Assembly (NCBI RefSeq): GCF_012720115.1
Contig: NZ_VNWN01000002.1
Span: forward strand, 62,001-126,000
DNA: 64,000 nucleotides
Source: Sneathiella chinensis
GTDB lineage: Bacteria; Pseudomonadota; Alphaproteobacteria; Sneathiellales; Sneathiellaceae
Direction of reading: 5' to 3'
Positions 45,830 through 55,251 of this stretch are shown piece after piece; position 1 is the first letter of the stretch; each line of letters begins with the position of its first letter. The notes beneath the pieces were generated by a model, which was not told the origin of the DNA, searched no databases, and worked only from the letters and a program-made list of their open reading frames with translations. Both the position numbers and the translations under genes were made by a program.

Positions 45830-46231
45830 TCAGGACTTGTCCGACAACAGGTGGGACGCAACATTGATATATTTCCGGCCGGATTCCTGGGCTGCGGAAA
45901 CGGCCTGCTGCATCCCCTCATCCCGCATGCTGGCCAGCTTGATCAGCATGGGCAGGTTGATGCCTGCAATGACCTCCACATTGGCCTTTTCCATGATGGA
46001 GATGGCCAGATTGGACGGGGTACCGCCAAACATGTCCGTCAGCAGGATCACGCCGGAACCGGTCTCCACCTCATCCACCGCATTGAGAATATCCTGACGG
46101 CGCTGCTCCATGTCATCATCGGGACCGATCGAGATTGCCCGAACCTGTTCCTGCGGGCCGACAACATGCTCTGTTGCCGCGACAAATTCCTCTGCCAACC
46201 GGCCATGTGTTACCAGTACCATACCAATCAT
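45830..46231 (-). CDS. PTS EIIA component, mannose family (regulatory)
   Basis: 133 aa mannose-class EIIA. The phosphorylatable His is His9 in LVTHGRLAEEF. LLTDMFGGTPSNLAI and AGINLPMLIKLAS are the remaining family motifs. In Alphaproteobacteria this EIIA receives phosphate from HPr and has a signalling role, with no transport partner. The 116-base gap upstream separates it from rapZ. Confidence 0.95.
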   Translation of the reverse strand: MIGMVLVTHGRLAEEFVAATEHVVGPQEQVRAISIGPDDDMEQRRQDILNAVDEVETGSGVILLTDMFGGTPSNLAISIMEKANVEVIAGINLPMLIKLASMRDEGMQQAVSAAQESGRKYINVASHLLSDKS

Positions 46232-46347
46232 ATCGGACGCCTCATCAGTGACATGAACAGGTCAACCTTCATCCGGGGACATCCATCTGCCCCCACACAA
46301 CCGGTTGTCCAAACAACCCCGGAACCCCTCTTCTCGAACCATCATAT

Positions 46348-47307
46348 TCAGGGCGTCCCGGCGGACTTGTCATTGTCTGCCGGGACAGGATTATCAACAT
46401 CCCGGTGAACAAGACGGGTAAAATAGCCGGTTCTTTTCATTTGGTCATGTATATTTTCAGCGACACAGACAGAACGGTGTCGCCCGCCCGTGCAACCAAT
46501 GGCCACTGTCAGATAGGATTTACCCTCTGCCAGATAGCGGGGCAGCAGCAAAAGCAGCATGTCCTCAAGCTGCCGGACAAAGGCATCATAGGCCGGATCG
46601 GCCTTCACAAAACGGGCCACCCCCGCATCCTGACCGGTCAGGGGTCGCAGGGCGTCGTCATAATGGGGATTGCGCAGAAACCGCACATCAAAGACAAGGT
46701 CCGCCTCTCGCGGCACCCCCTTCTTGAAGGAAAAGGACGTGATGGTGGTGGTCATGGCCGGATGATCGGCCAGACTGAACCGGTCGATCAAAAGACTACG
46801 CAATTCCGGCAGGGACAGAAGGCTGGTATCCACCAGAATATCGGCATATTCCTTGAGACCGGACAGAAGCTGTTGCTCGGCCCGGATGCCGTCGGCAAGC
46901 GGCCGGTCATTGGCAAGCGGATGCCGCCGCCGGGTTTCCGTGAAGCGGCGCATGAGAACCGCTTCATCACAATCCAGATACAACAGGCTGATCCGGCTTT
47001 CGGTGTTGTTCCGCATTTCCTCCATCAGGGCGATCAGTTCCTTGGCGGAAAAGCCCCGCGTCCGAAGATCAACTCCGACCGCCACATTCTGCCGGCCCTC
47101 GCCGTCAAACTCGGTCAACAGACGCGGTAACAGGGACAGCGGGATATTGTCGGCCACCTCCCAGCCCAGATCCTCAAACTGTTTCAGGGTCGAGGTGCTG
47201 CCCGCGCCGGACAACCCGCTCACCACAACCATTTCATTGCGAGGCACGTCTTGCGGGGGCTCCGTGCCGGAGGGGGAATTCTTTTTGGACATATGCTCAA
47301 CTGTCAT
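46348..47307 (-). CDS. rapZ: RapZ-family nucleotide-binding protein with altered Walker A
   Basis: About 319 aa. The N-terminal P-loop domain reads VVVSGLSGAGSTSTLKQFEDLGW, in which the Walker A lysine (expected after SGAG) is Ser37. The C-terminal domain has SFSFKKGVPREADLVFDVRFL, NPHY and AIGCTGGRHRSVCVAE, the GCTGGxHRSV motif strongly conserved in RapZ. In enterobacteria RapZ is an adaptor for RNase E-mediated GlmZ decay; the alphaproteobacterial role is less clear. The start is uncertain: ATGs at 47316, 47307 and 47292 are possible. It overlaps the end of hprK. Confidence 0.9.
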   Translation of the reverse strand: MTVEHMSKKNSPSGTEPPQDVPRNEMVVVSGLSGAGSTSTLKQFEDLGWEVADNIPLSLLPRLLTEFDGEGRQNVAVGVDLRTRGFSAKELIALMEEMRNNTESRISLLYLDCDEAVLMRRFTETRRRHPLANDRPLADGIRAEQQLLSGLKEYADILVDTSLLSLPELRSLLIDRFSLADHPAMTTTITSFSFKKGVPREADLVFDVRFLRNPHYDDALRPLTGQDAGVARFVKADPAYDAFVRQLEDMLLLLLPRYLAEGKSYLTVAIGCTGGRHRSVCVAENIHDQMKRTGYFTRLVHRDVDNPVPADNDKSAGTP

Positions 47308-47782
47308 CGCTACCATCCATACTCTGCCAGTCCTGTGTCAGAAGGAAACGAATTCGCGCCGGTGTTGACGGGGCCTGCCCGTCCATTTCCACAAGGGGAA
47401 CCGGAATATCATCAATATGAAGGCGGGCCCGCTGCTCGGGGAGACGCTCGATCATGGACTTGTCGGCCAGATTGACCGCAAAGGCAACCGGAATATCGCT
47501 CACATGGGGAACCTGCACCAGACCGATTCCGCGAATTTCCATCAGGCCCGCAATTTTCGCCGGTGGGCGGGCCAGAACCTGTCCGTCCTTGCCATGCAGT
47601 TCCACATAATCATCGGCAATCAGGGTGGCGCCCCCGTCCAGCAATTGCAGGGCAATGTCGGACTTTCCGGCACCGGACGGCCCGCGCAGCAGGATGGCCC
47701 TGCCCTCAATCGCCACAGCCGTTGCATGAAGAATAATCATGCCGATACCCTGCCGGTCCTGAACCGTCCTGTCAATCAGCAT
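47297..47782 (-). CDS. hprK: HPr kinase/phosphorylase, short alphaproteobacterial form
   Basis: 161 aa, only the C-terminal catalytic domain of the roughly 310-aa Firmicutes enzyme, as is normal in Alphaproteobacteria. Walker A is GPSGAGKSD (residues 34-42). The VELHGKDG and IRGIGLVQVP segments follow. It phosphorylates HPr on the conserved serine (Ser50 of the ptsH product here). The gene lies directly between chvG and rapZ, linking the two-component system to the PTS. Confidence 0.93.
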   Translation of the reverse strand: MLIDRTVQDRQGIGMIILHATAVAIEGRAILLRGPSGAGKSDIALQLLDGGATLIADDYVELHGKDGQVLARPPAKIAGLMEIRGIGLVQVPHVSDIPVAFAVNLADKSMIERLPEQRARLHIDDIPVPLVEMDGQAPSTPARIRFLLTQDWQSMDGSDDS

Positions 47783-47827
47783 CCCGGCCGAGAGACCGGT
47801 TCTCCTTTCCCTATTGATATAGGGCCG

Positions 47828-49552
47828 TTACTTCCACATCCGCATGGTGAATTTGGCGCCAATGATCCCGCCGTCCGGGCTCATTCTGTTGGACGCGGAC
47901 AGGGTGCCGCCATGGGCATCCACAATCAGCCGTGAGATACTGAGACCCAGCCCGGAATGGCGTCCAAAGCCTTCGGATTGGGGCCGTTCCGTATAAAACC
48001 GGTTGAAGATGGCCTCCAGCTTGTTTTCCGGGATACCCGGTCCCTGGTCTTCCACATCCACCTGCACCCAGTTGCCATCGCCATTGCCCTCATGCTCGGT
48101 CAGGCGAACCTGAACGGTGCCCCCTTGCGGCGAGAAGGAAAGGGCGTTGTCGATCAGGTTTCTGAGAACCTGTCCAAGACGGCCCGGTGCCCCCTGAACA
48201 ACAATTTCGTTATGGGTGGTCTCGAAACTGACCGTCACGCCATTGTTGTTGCCGTTGCGATACATATCGACCACACCGTCAATCAGCTTGACCATTTCCA
48301 CGGGCTCGCCCTCGGTCCGGGACAATTCCGCATCCAGACGGCTGGCCGCAGAAATATCCGTGATCAACCGGTCCAGCCGCTTCACGTCACTGGAAATCAC
48401 CGCCTCCAGCTTTTTGCGGGTTTCCTCATCCTTGACCCGCTCGAAGGTATCGATTGCCGTCCCGAGGGAGGTCAGCGGGTTTTTCAGTTCATGGGCCACA
48501 TCGGCGGCAAAGGCCTCGACCGCGTCCATCCGGTCGTACAAGGCCGCCGTCATTTTCCGAAACGAGACGGACAGATCGCCGATTTCATCCCGGCGCCGCG
48601 AAAAGTCGGGCAGGTCCACCCGCCGCCCAAGACCCAGCCGAACCTTGTCGGCCGCTTCGGACAGGCGGTGAATGGGGGTGGCAATGGTGCGCGCCAGATA
48701 CAGCGACAAAAGCAGCGTGATCATGACGGTTACCGTAAACACGATCAGGGTGGTTACCTGCGCCGCCTTCACCGCATCATCGATGGCCTGACCGCTTTCC
48801 ACCAGCATCAGGCCGCCCAGAATATGCTTGAAGCCCTGAACCGGCACCGCCACGGTCAGCATCAGGGTCCCGTCTCGCGTCTGCCGGATGACCGACCCGA
48901 TCTCACCGCGCAGGGCTCCTTCAACCTCATAAAATTCCTTGGCGGACACGGCACTGTTGCCGGGATACAGGGGATAATCGCGGGTATCGGGGATCAGGCT
49001 GGCGATAAAGTCATAGAAATCGCCGAGAATTTTTTCCACACCCCGGGTCTCATCCGGTGGAGGCAGGTCCTCAAAAATGATTTCCCGGCCCGCCGAGATC
49101 AGAAGCCGGCTGTCGGCAATCAGACGGCCATCCCGGTTATACAAACGCGCCGGGGTCTTGGTCACCACGGCCAGTCGCCGTAGAACCTGCCGGATGGTTC
49201 GGGTTTCAAGAGTCAGGTGGCCGATCTGGCCGGTCAGGGAAACCTCGCGCAGGGCGCTTTCCCCCAGCGCCTCGGCAATCATGCGGCCATTGGTGGTCAG
49301 GGCCTGCACTCGCGCCTCGATCAGGCCGGTGCGGAACTGGTCCAGATACAGGATACCCCCGGCCAGAAACACCAGTGAAAAAAGATTGAGGGCCAGAATA
49401 CGCCGGCTCAGGGAGGAGAACGGCTCCCAGCGTCGGGATTTGGGCTTCTCCCCGCCATCCCGCAACTTCCGTCGTGTCTTTTTAACCGCCGGCTTGTCCC
49501 GGCTCAGGTCCTGAGCCTTCCCCGACTGCTCAGGGTCCCCGTTCTGCGTCAT
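47828..49552 (-). CDS. chvG: Sensor histidine kinase ChvG
   Basis: 574 aa. A long basic N-terminal cytoplasmic tail (Lys/Arg-rich, about 1-50) precedes TM1 (about 51-70). A periplasmic sensor and TM2 (about 263-283) follow, then HAMP. The H-box is ADVAHELKNPLTSLG, with an ATPase domain ending GLGLSISRLIVDAHGG. It partners with ChvI, 8 bases upstream. ChvG/ExoS in rhizobia and agrobacteria senses acid or envelope change, usually kept off by periplasmic ExoR; no exoR is in this window. Confidence 0.94.
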   Translation of the reverse strand: MTQNGDPEQSGKAQDLSRDKPAVKKTRRKLRDGGEKPKSRRWEPFSSLSRRILALNLFSLVFLAGGILYLDQFRTGLIEARVQALTTNGRMIAEALGESALREVSLTGQIGHLTLETRTIRQVLRRLAVVTKTPARLYNRDGRLIADSRLLISAGREIIFEDLPPPDETRGVEKILGDFYDFIASLIPDTRDYPLYPGNSAVSAKEFYEVEGALRGEIGSVIRQTRDGTLMLTVAVPVQGFKHILGGLMLVESGQAIDDAVKAAQVTTLIVFTVTVMITLLLSLYLARTIATPIHRLSEAADKVRLGLGRRVDLPDFSRRRDEIGDLSVSFRKMTAALYDRMDAVEAFAADVAHELKNPLTSLGTAIDTFERVKDEETRKKLEAVISSDVKRLDRLITDISAASRLDAELSRTEGEPVEMVKLIDGVVDMYRNGNNNGVTVSFETTHNEIVVQGAPGRLGQVLRNLIDNALSFSPQGGTVQVRLTEHEGNGDGNWVQVDVEDQGPGIPENKLEAIFNRFYTERPQSEGFGRHSGLGLSISRLIVDAHGGTLSASNRMSPDGGIIGAKFTMRMWK

Positions 49553-49560
49553 CTCTGCCC

Positions 49561-50259
49561 TTATTTATCCTTGAAACGATATCCGACACCATACAGCGTT
49601 TCGATAGCAGAAAATTCAGGATCCACGGCCTTCAGTTTCTTGCGAAGCCGCTTGATATGACTGTCGATCGTCCGGTCATCCACATAGATGTTGTCATCAT
49701 AGGCCGCATCCATCAACTGGTCACGGCTTTTTACATGGCCGGGTCGATTTGCAAGGGCGTGCAGCAGCATGAATTCGGTCACGGTCAGGGTCACTTCCTG
49801 CTCGTCCCAGAAACAGGCGTGACGCACACTGTCCAGTTTCAGCTTGCCGCGCACCAGCACTTCCTCGTCCTGTTCCTCGACACCGTTGGTGCGGGCACTG
49901 TTGCGGCGCAGGACAGTCCTGATCCGTTCCACCAGAAGACGCTGCGAGAAAGGTTTGCGGATATAGTCATCCGCCCCCATCTTGAGTCCGAGAAACTCGT
50001 CAATCTCGTCATCCTTGGAGGTCAGGAAGATCACCGGCAGGTTGGACTGGCGCCGCAACCGGTTGAGAAGTTCCATCCCATCCATGCGCGGCATCTTGAT
50101 ATCCAGTACCGCCAGATCCGGCGGATTGTCGATCAGTTCCTTGAGGGCCACTTCCCCATCGGAATACTTGGTCACGGTGAACCCTTCGGACTCCAGAAGA
50201 ATGGAAACCGTCGTCAGGATATTCAGGTCGTCATCGACCAACGCTACTTTTGTTGCCAC
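49561..50259 (-). CDS. chvI: OmpR-family response regulator ChvI
   Basis: 232 aa. The receiver domain begins [14 protein letters not shown], with Asp53 in [11 protein letters not shown] as phosphorylation site. The winged-helix domain (about 135-230) includes [15 protein letters not shown], and [17 protein letters not shown] is the recognition helix region. It is the first gene of the minus-strand chvI-chvG-hprK block. A 225-base intergenic region separates it from the divergent DMT transporter gene. Confidence 0.95.
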   Translation of the reverse strand: MATKVALVDDDLNILTTVSILLESEGFTVTKYSDGEVALKELIDNPPDLAVLDIKMPRMDGMELLNRLRRQSNLPVIFLTSKDDEIDEFLGLKMGADDYIRKPFSQRLLVERIRTVLRRNSARTNGVEEQDEEVLVRGKLKLDSVRHACFWDEQEVTLTVTEFMLLHALANRPGHVKSRDQLMDAAYDDNIYVDDRTIDSHIKRLRKKLKAVDPEFSAIETLYGVGYRFKDK

Positions 50260-50484
50260 CAGTTGCCCCTTTCAGCCCACACCTGTATTCTACGAACTTT
50301 CCGGTTTAATTACCATCTTGCATTTGTCCGAAATATGGCGGGAAGGTGACATATACAAGGTTTCACAAGTCGTTCCGCCCGAAAATCACAAATAAAGGCT
50401 TTCCTGAAAACCGGCTTTCCGGTCAAATCACCCTGATCCGGACCTGTCAGGCCCACCAGAACAACCATAACAACCGAGGCCCCC

Positions 50485-51429
50485 GTGACTTCCTCCCTCA
50501 CCCAGAACCGCCCCGTTCACCTGCCGACCGAACTGATGTTCCTGTGTCTGCTGGCCCTGCTGTGGGGCTCGTCCTTCATGCTCATGAAGATCAGCCTTCA
50601 AGAAATTCCGCCGGTCACCCTGATCGCCATCCGGGTCAGCATCGCCACCCTGTTCCTGTTTGCCATCGCATCCTATCAGCGCCTGTCCCTGCCGCCCCGC
50701 GGCAAGATCTGGGGCGCCCTCTATATTCAGGGGTTTCTCAACAGTTTCGGGGCGTGGTTTCTGCTGGCCTGGGGACAACAGTTCGTGGATACCGGTCTGG
50801 CGGGCGTGCTCAATTCCACCTCACCCATCTTTGTCTGCCTGATCACCCTGCTGTTCATGCGGCAGGTACGGCTGGGCGGCCGGAAAATCGCCGGGGCCTT
50901 TCTCGGGCTTGCCGGGGTGGTGCTGATCATCGGCCTTGACGCCCTGGCCGGACTGGGGGAGCAGGTTCTGGCCCAGATCGCCATCCTGTCCGCTGCGGTG
51001 CTGTACGGCGCGGCAGCCCTTTATGGCCAGCGCTTCATCCATCTTTCCCCCACCATGACCGCGGCCATCACCTCTCTTTGGGGGCTGGTCACGCTGGTCC
51101 CGTTGTCCCTTGTCATCGACCGACCGTGGACACTGGAGTACACCGCCCTGCCGGTCCTCAGCGCCGTCTGCCTTGGTGTTCTCAATACGGGGGTCGCCAT
51201 GCTGGTCTATTACCGGCTGATCCGAACCCTTGGCCCGGTCGGCGTGGCCAGTCAGGCCTATCTTCGGGCAGGCGTCAGCGTCATTCTGGGGGTTACCCTG
51301 CTTGGGGAAACCCTGACCCTTGTCATCGGCACCGGGTTGATGATTGCTGTCTTCGGGGTTGTGCTGATCAACCTGCCGGACCGGCGCAAGGACCGCCGCC
51401 CCCCTCCCGCGTCAGAGTCACCCGAATAA
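50485..51429 (+). CDS. EamA/DMT-family transporter
   Basis: 314 aa with two EamA repeats and about ten membrane helices. The first repeat begins LALLWGSSFMLMKISLQEIPPVTLIAIRV, seen here from residue 21 as WGSSFMLMK. The second includes AILSAAVLYGAAALYGQRF and ends VIGTGLMIAVFGVVLINL. Substrates of this family are varied metabolites. The start is GTG with GAGG upstream. The gene lies between chvI and pckA, which are adjacent in rhizobia. Confidence 0.9.
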   Translation: MTSSLTQNRPVHLPTELMFLCLLALLWGSSFMLMKISLQEIPPVTLIAIRVSIATLFLFAIASYQRLSLPPRGKIWGALYIQGFLNSFGAWFLLAWGQQFVDTGLAGVLNSTSPIFVCLITLLFMRQVRLGGRKIAGAFLGLAGVVLIIGLDALAGLGEQVLAQIAILSAAVLYGAAALYGQRFIHLSPTMTAAITSLWGLVTLVPLSLVIDRPWTLEYTALPVLSAVCLGVLNTGVAMLVYYRLIRTLGPVGVASQAYLRAGVSVILGVTLLGETLTLVIGTGLMIAVFGVVLINLPDRRKDRRPPPASESPE

Positions 51430-51497
51430 GTATCATAAATATGATCGCGGAACGGGATCGGGGGTTCTTCGCCTCACGGCCCGCTCCGCAACACATT

Positions 51498-51522
51498 AGA
51501 ATAAAATTACGAATTCTATTTT
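51498..51522. promoter_or_regulatory. Imperfect inverted repeat upstream of pckA
   Basis: AGAATAAAATT faces AATTCTATTTT (9 of 11 pairs) around a 3-base centre in an AT-rich stretch about 170 bases before the pckA start. A GGTATATTACAA sequence follows and could supply a -10. It may be an operator, but the regulator is unknown. Confidence 0.35.
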
Positions 51523-51620
51523 CGGTATATTACAATACAAAGACAAGCCGAAACCAACCCGAAAAAACCCTTAAAAAAGTGCCGTTTTTTGCCCCTTTCA
51601 GGCCCTCCTGTGTTGCACCG

Positions 51621-51640
51621 GGATAGGGCGCACCCTATCC
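51621..51640 (+). promoter_or_regulatory. Perfect hairpin in the pckA leader
   Basis: GGATAGGG and CCCTATCC form an 8-bp stem with a CGCA loop, 53 bases before the pckA start. No T-run follows, so it is not a terminator. It may be an operator palindrome or a leader structure. Confidence 0.4.
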
Positions 51641-51693
51641 TTGACCCATAAACCAGAAACAACACAAAACATCATAATTTTCGGAGAGTCACT

Positions 51694-53298
<1,605 letters not shown>

Positions 53299-53312
53299 TC
53301 CGCCAACCTGAC

Positions 53313-53347
53313 AAAAAAGGCCGCCTCTTGCCGGGGCGGCCTTTTTT
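53313..53347. terminator. Bidirectional terminator between pckA and the first secreted-protein gene
   Basis: GGCCGCC and GGCGGCC form a stem flanked by six As on the left and six Ts on the right. A near-identical copy is at 53942-53972. Confidence 0.92.
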
Positions 53348-53377
53348 AATGGATCATGATCCTGTGGGCGGGCCGGA

Positions 53378-53764
53378 TCAGCTTGCCGGCTTCTTGTTCT
53401 CGTTCCATGCATCCCGCATGGCCTTGCATTCCGCCGACATGGTATTGGCCCGGCGTTCTTCCTTGATGTCCGAGCAGGACTTGCTGGCAACCTCGTTCAG
53501 GCAGGTTATCATATCCGCCGTCAGGTCCAGCGGCACCAGAACCTTTTCAAATTCGGCGCTGTGGGCCTCACACAAATCGAAGACCGTATCATACAGCAAC
53601 CCCTGCTGGTCAGAGCTCAGGCTCTGGTAATTCGGACGTTCCTCCAGACTGCATTGCGCCGTCTTCTTACAGTATAGTTCCCTGGCGTCCGTCAAGTCGT
53701 CCGCCGCAACCGGTGTGACCAGACAGGCCACCCCCAGCATTCCCATCAGAAAAGCGTTTCTCAT
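53378..53764 (-). CDS. Secreted six-cysteine protein of unknown function, copy A
   Basis: 128 aa. The signal peptide (MRNAFLMGMLGVACLVTPVAA, cut after VAA near 21) directs it to the periplasm. The mature part has six cysteines, at YCKKTAQC, LC, TC, SC and EC, in the same order as its neighbour at 54005. This suggests three disulfides. There is no recognised domain. The true start is the ATG at 53764 with GAGGGTG upstream, not the long upstream extension. It lies between two copies of the same terminator. Function unknown. Confidence 0.75.
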   Translation of the reverse strand: MRNAFLMGMLGVACLVTPVAADDLTDARELYCKKTAQCSLEERPNYQSLSSDQQGLLYDTVFDLCEAHSAEFEKVLVPLDLTADMITCLNEVASKSCSDIKEERRANTMSAECKAMRDAWNENKKPAS

Positions 53765-53881
53765 TGCACCCTCAAGTTGTTTTATCTTTATTCTATTTAC
53801 CCTTATAGACCCACCCTGTCCAGAATGTTGCCTCCTGCGGGTTTTCCGCCCAAAGCGGCCTGCCACCGGAAAAAAGAGGGT

Positions 53882-53986
53882 ATGAAGCACACCACGCCGC
53901 ACCGAAGAGGCTTGCAGGACAGATCTTCTGACCGGGCACAAGAAAGGCCGCCTCTTGCCGGGGCGGCCTTTCTCAATGGGTTGTGA
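53882..53986 (+). pseudogene. Vestigial duplicate of the divergent gene start
   Basis: An ATG at 53882 with an AGAGGG ribosome-binding-like sequence sits exactly 624 bases from the HAD hydrolase start at 54506, within a duplicated leader. The frame is only 34 codons (MKHTTPHRRG...) and runs through the second terminator. It is probably a leftover of the duplication, not a working gene. Confidence 0.4.
53942..53972 (-). terminator. Second copy of the GGCCGCC/GGCGGCC terminator
   Basis: Same stem and loop as at 53313-53347, with a shorter T-run (CTTTC). It terminates the second secreted-protein gene (minus strand, ending at 54005). Sequence similarity continues past it into the gene's 3' end. 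Confidence 0.8.
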
Positions 53987-54004
53987 TCCTGTGGGCGGGC
54001 CGAA

Positions 54005-54388
54005 TTACTTTGCCGCTTTCTTATGCATCTCCCATGCTTTTTGGATGGCCTGACATTCAGGCGACAGCGTATCGAAGTCTTGATTCTTATGAATTTCAGA
54101 ACAGGACATGTTGGCAGTACTGCCCAGGCAGACCAGTGTATTCAGTGACTGACCCAGCGGAATCACGGTCGCTGTAAACTCGCCGCTATCCTGATAGCAG
54201 CGATCGAATTTTTCCGCAGTCAACAGATCCCGACCTTCGGCAGACAGGTTCTTGTACCACCGCGTCTCCAATTGACATTGAACCACCTTGTTGCAAAATT
54301 TCTCCCGGACGCCCTTCAGGTCTTCCGCAGCAGCCGGTGCGATCAGGCAGGTCACCCCCAGCATACCGATCAGAAACGCGTTTTTCAT
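54005..54388 (-). CDS. Secreted six-cysteine protein of unknown function, copy B
   Basis: 127 aa paralogue of the gene at 53378. The signal peptide is nearly the same (MKNAFLIGMLGVTCLIAPAAA). The mature part keeps all six cysteines (FCNKVVQC, RC, VC, SC, EC) and the C-terminal pattern LSPECQAIQKAW, but most other residues differ, so the copies have diverged. The long frame extending to 55108 lies over the HAD gene and is not real. Its leader shares CCCTGTCCAGAATGTTGC with copy A. It is divergent from the HAD hydrolase gene. Function unknown. Confidence 0.75.
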   Translation of the reverse strand: MKNAFLIGMLGVTCLIAPAAAEDLKGVREKFCNKVVQCQLETRWYKNLSAEGRDLLTAEKFDRCYQDSGEFTATVIPLGQSLNTLVCLGSTANMSCSEIHKNQDFDTLSPECQAIQKAWEMHKKAAK

Positions 54389-54505
54389 TGCACCCCCAAG
54401 TTGCTTTGTTTTCAAAAGATTTACCGTTATCACCCTACCCTGTCCAGAATGTTGCATCCCGCAACCAAATATCCCAAAGTGGCCTGTCATTGTAACAAGG
54501 AGGAT

Positions 54506-55162
54506 ATGACAGTGCGGGATGCCGTGATTTTCGATATGGACGGATTGCTTCTGGAAACGGAGAAAATCGCCTTGAAAACGTTCCGGGCCACCTGCAGCCT
54601 GTTCGACATCCGCTTTAACCAGACCCTCTATGATACCTGCCTTGGCCGCAACCTTCAGGACACCGAAGGCATCCTGACCCGAAATATTCCGGCCTTTCCG
54701 GGGTCCGCCTTCATGACCGCCTGGAAGGACGCCTATCACGAGGAGGCCGTGGTCAAGCCGGTTCCCCTGAAACCGGGGGTGCGCCGCCTTCTCTCTCACC
54801 TGCAGGACAGCGGCATTCCCTGTGCGGTGGCGACCTCGTCGGGCCAGAGGGTAGCCCTCCGCAAGCTGGATAATGCGGGCATCATCGATCAGTTCCGCTT
54901 TGTGGTGTCCGGGGATCAGGTCACCAGAAGCAAGCCGGACCCGGAAATCTACCTGACCGCCGCCCGGCGCATCGGGACAGCCCCGGAACACTGTCTGGCG
55001 CTTGAGGATTCTGACAACGGGGTCCGGGCCGCCCATGCCGCCAACATGTTGGTCTTTCAAATTCCCGATCTGGTCGCGCCCTCCGCCGATGTGCGGCAAC
55101 TGGGCCATCAGGTCCTGCCCTCCCTGATACAGGTCTATAGCCTGTTCAAAAATCCCGCCTGA
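54506..55162 (+). CDS. HAD-family hydrolase, beta-phosphoglucomutase-like
   Basis: 218 aa HAD phosphatase with an alpha-helical cap. Motif I is IFDMDGLLLETE with the catalytic nucleophile Asp and acid/base Asp. Motif II is VATSSGQ, motif III is SKPDPEIYL with the conserved Lys, and motif IV is ALEDSDNGVRAA. The subfamily hydrolyses sugar phosphates or similar. The start is the ATG at 54506 with AAGGAGG upstream; the open frame continues upstream but overlaps the divergent secreted-protein gene. It is a single gene, and the exact substrate is unknown. Confidence 0.92.
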   Translation: MTVRDAVIFDMDGLLLETEKIALKTFRATCSLFDIRFNQTLYDTCLGRNLQDTEGILTRNIPAFPGSAFMTAWKDAYHEEAVVKPVPLKPGVRRLLSHLQDSGIPCAVATSSGQRVALRKLDNAGIIDQFRFVVSGDQVTRSKPDPEIYLTAARRIGTAPEHCLALEDSDNGVRAAHAANMLVFQIPDLVAPSADVRQLGHQVLPSLIQVYSLFKNPA

Positions 55163-55251
55163 CCCTGTTTTTTGGGGATGCTCCCGCCTCGTTCTCCTGT
55201 TAGGCTGGACAAAATCCCGTTGCGGCCCCGCAAAAACCGGAAAATAACAAT

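Noticed and set aside
54389-55108. Upstream extension of the second secreted-protein frame over the HAD gene
   Set aside because: The signal peptide begins at 54388, and the extension is antisense to the HAD hydrolase with no similarity to the paralogue.
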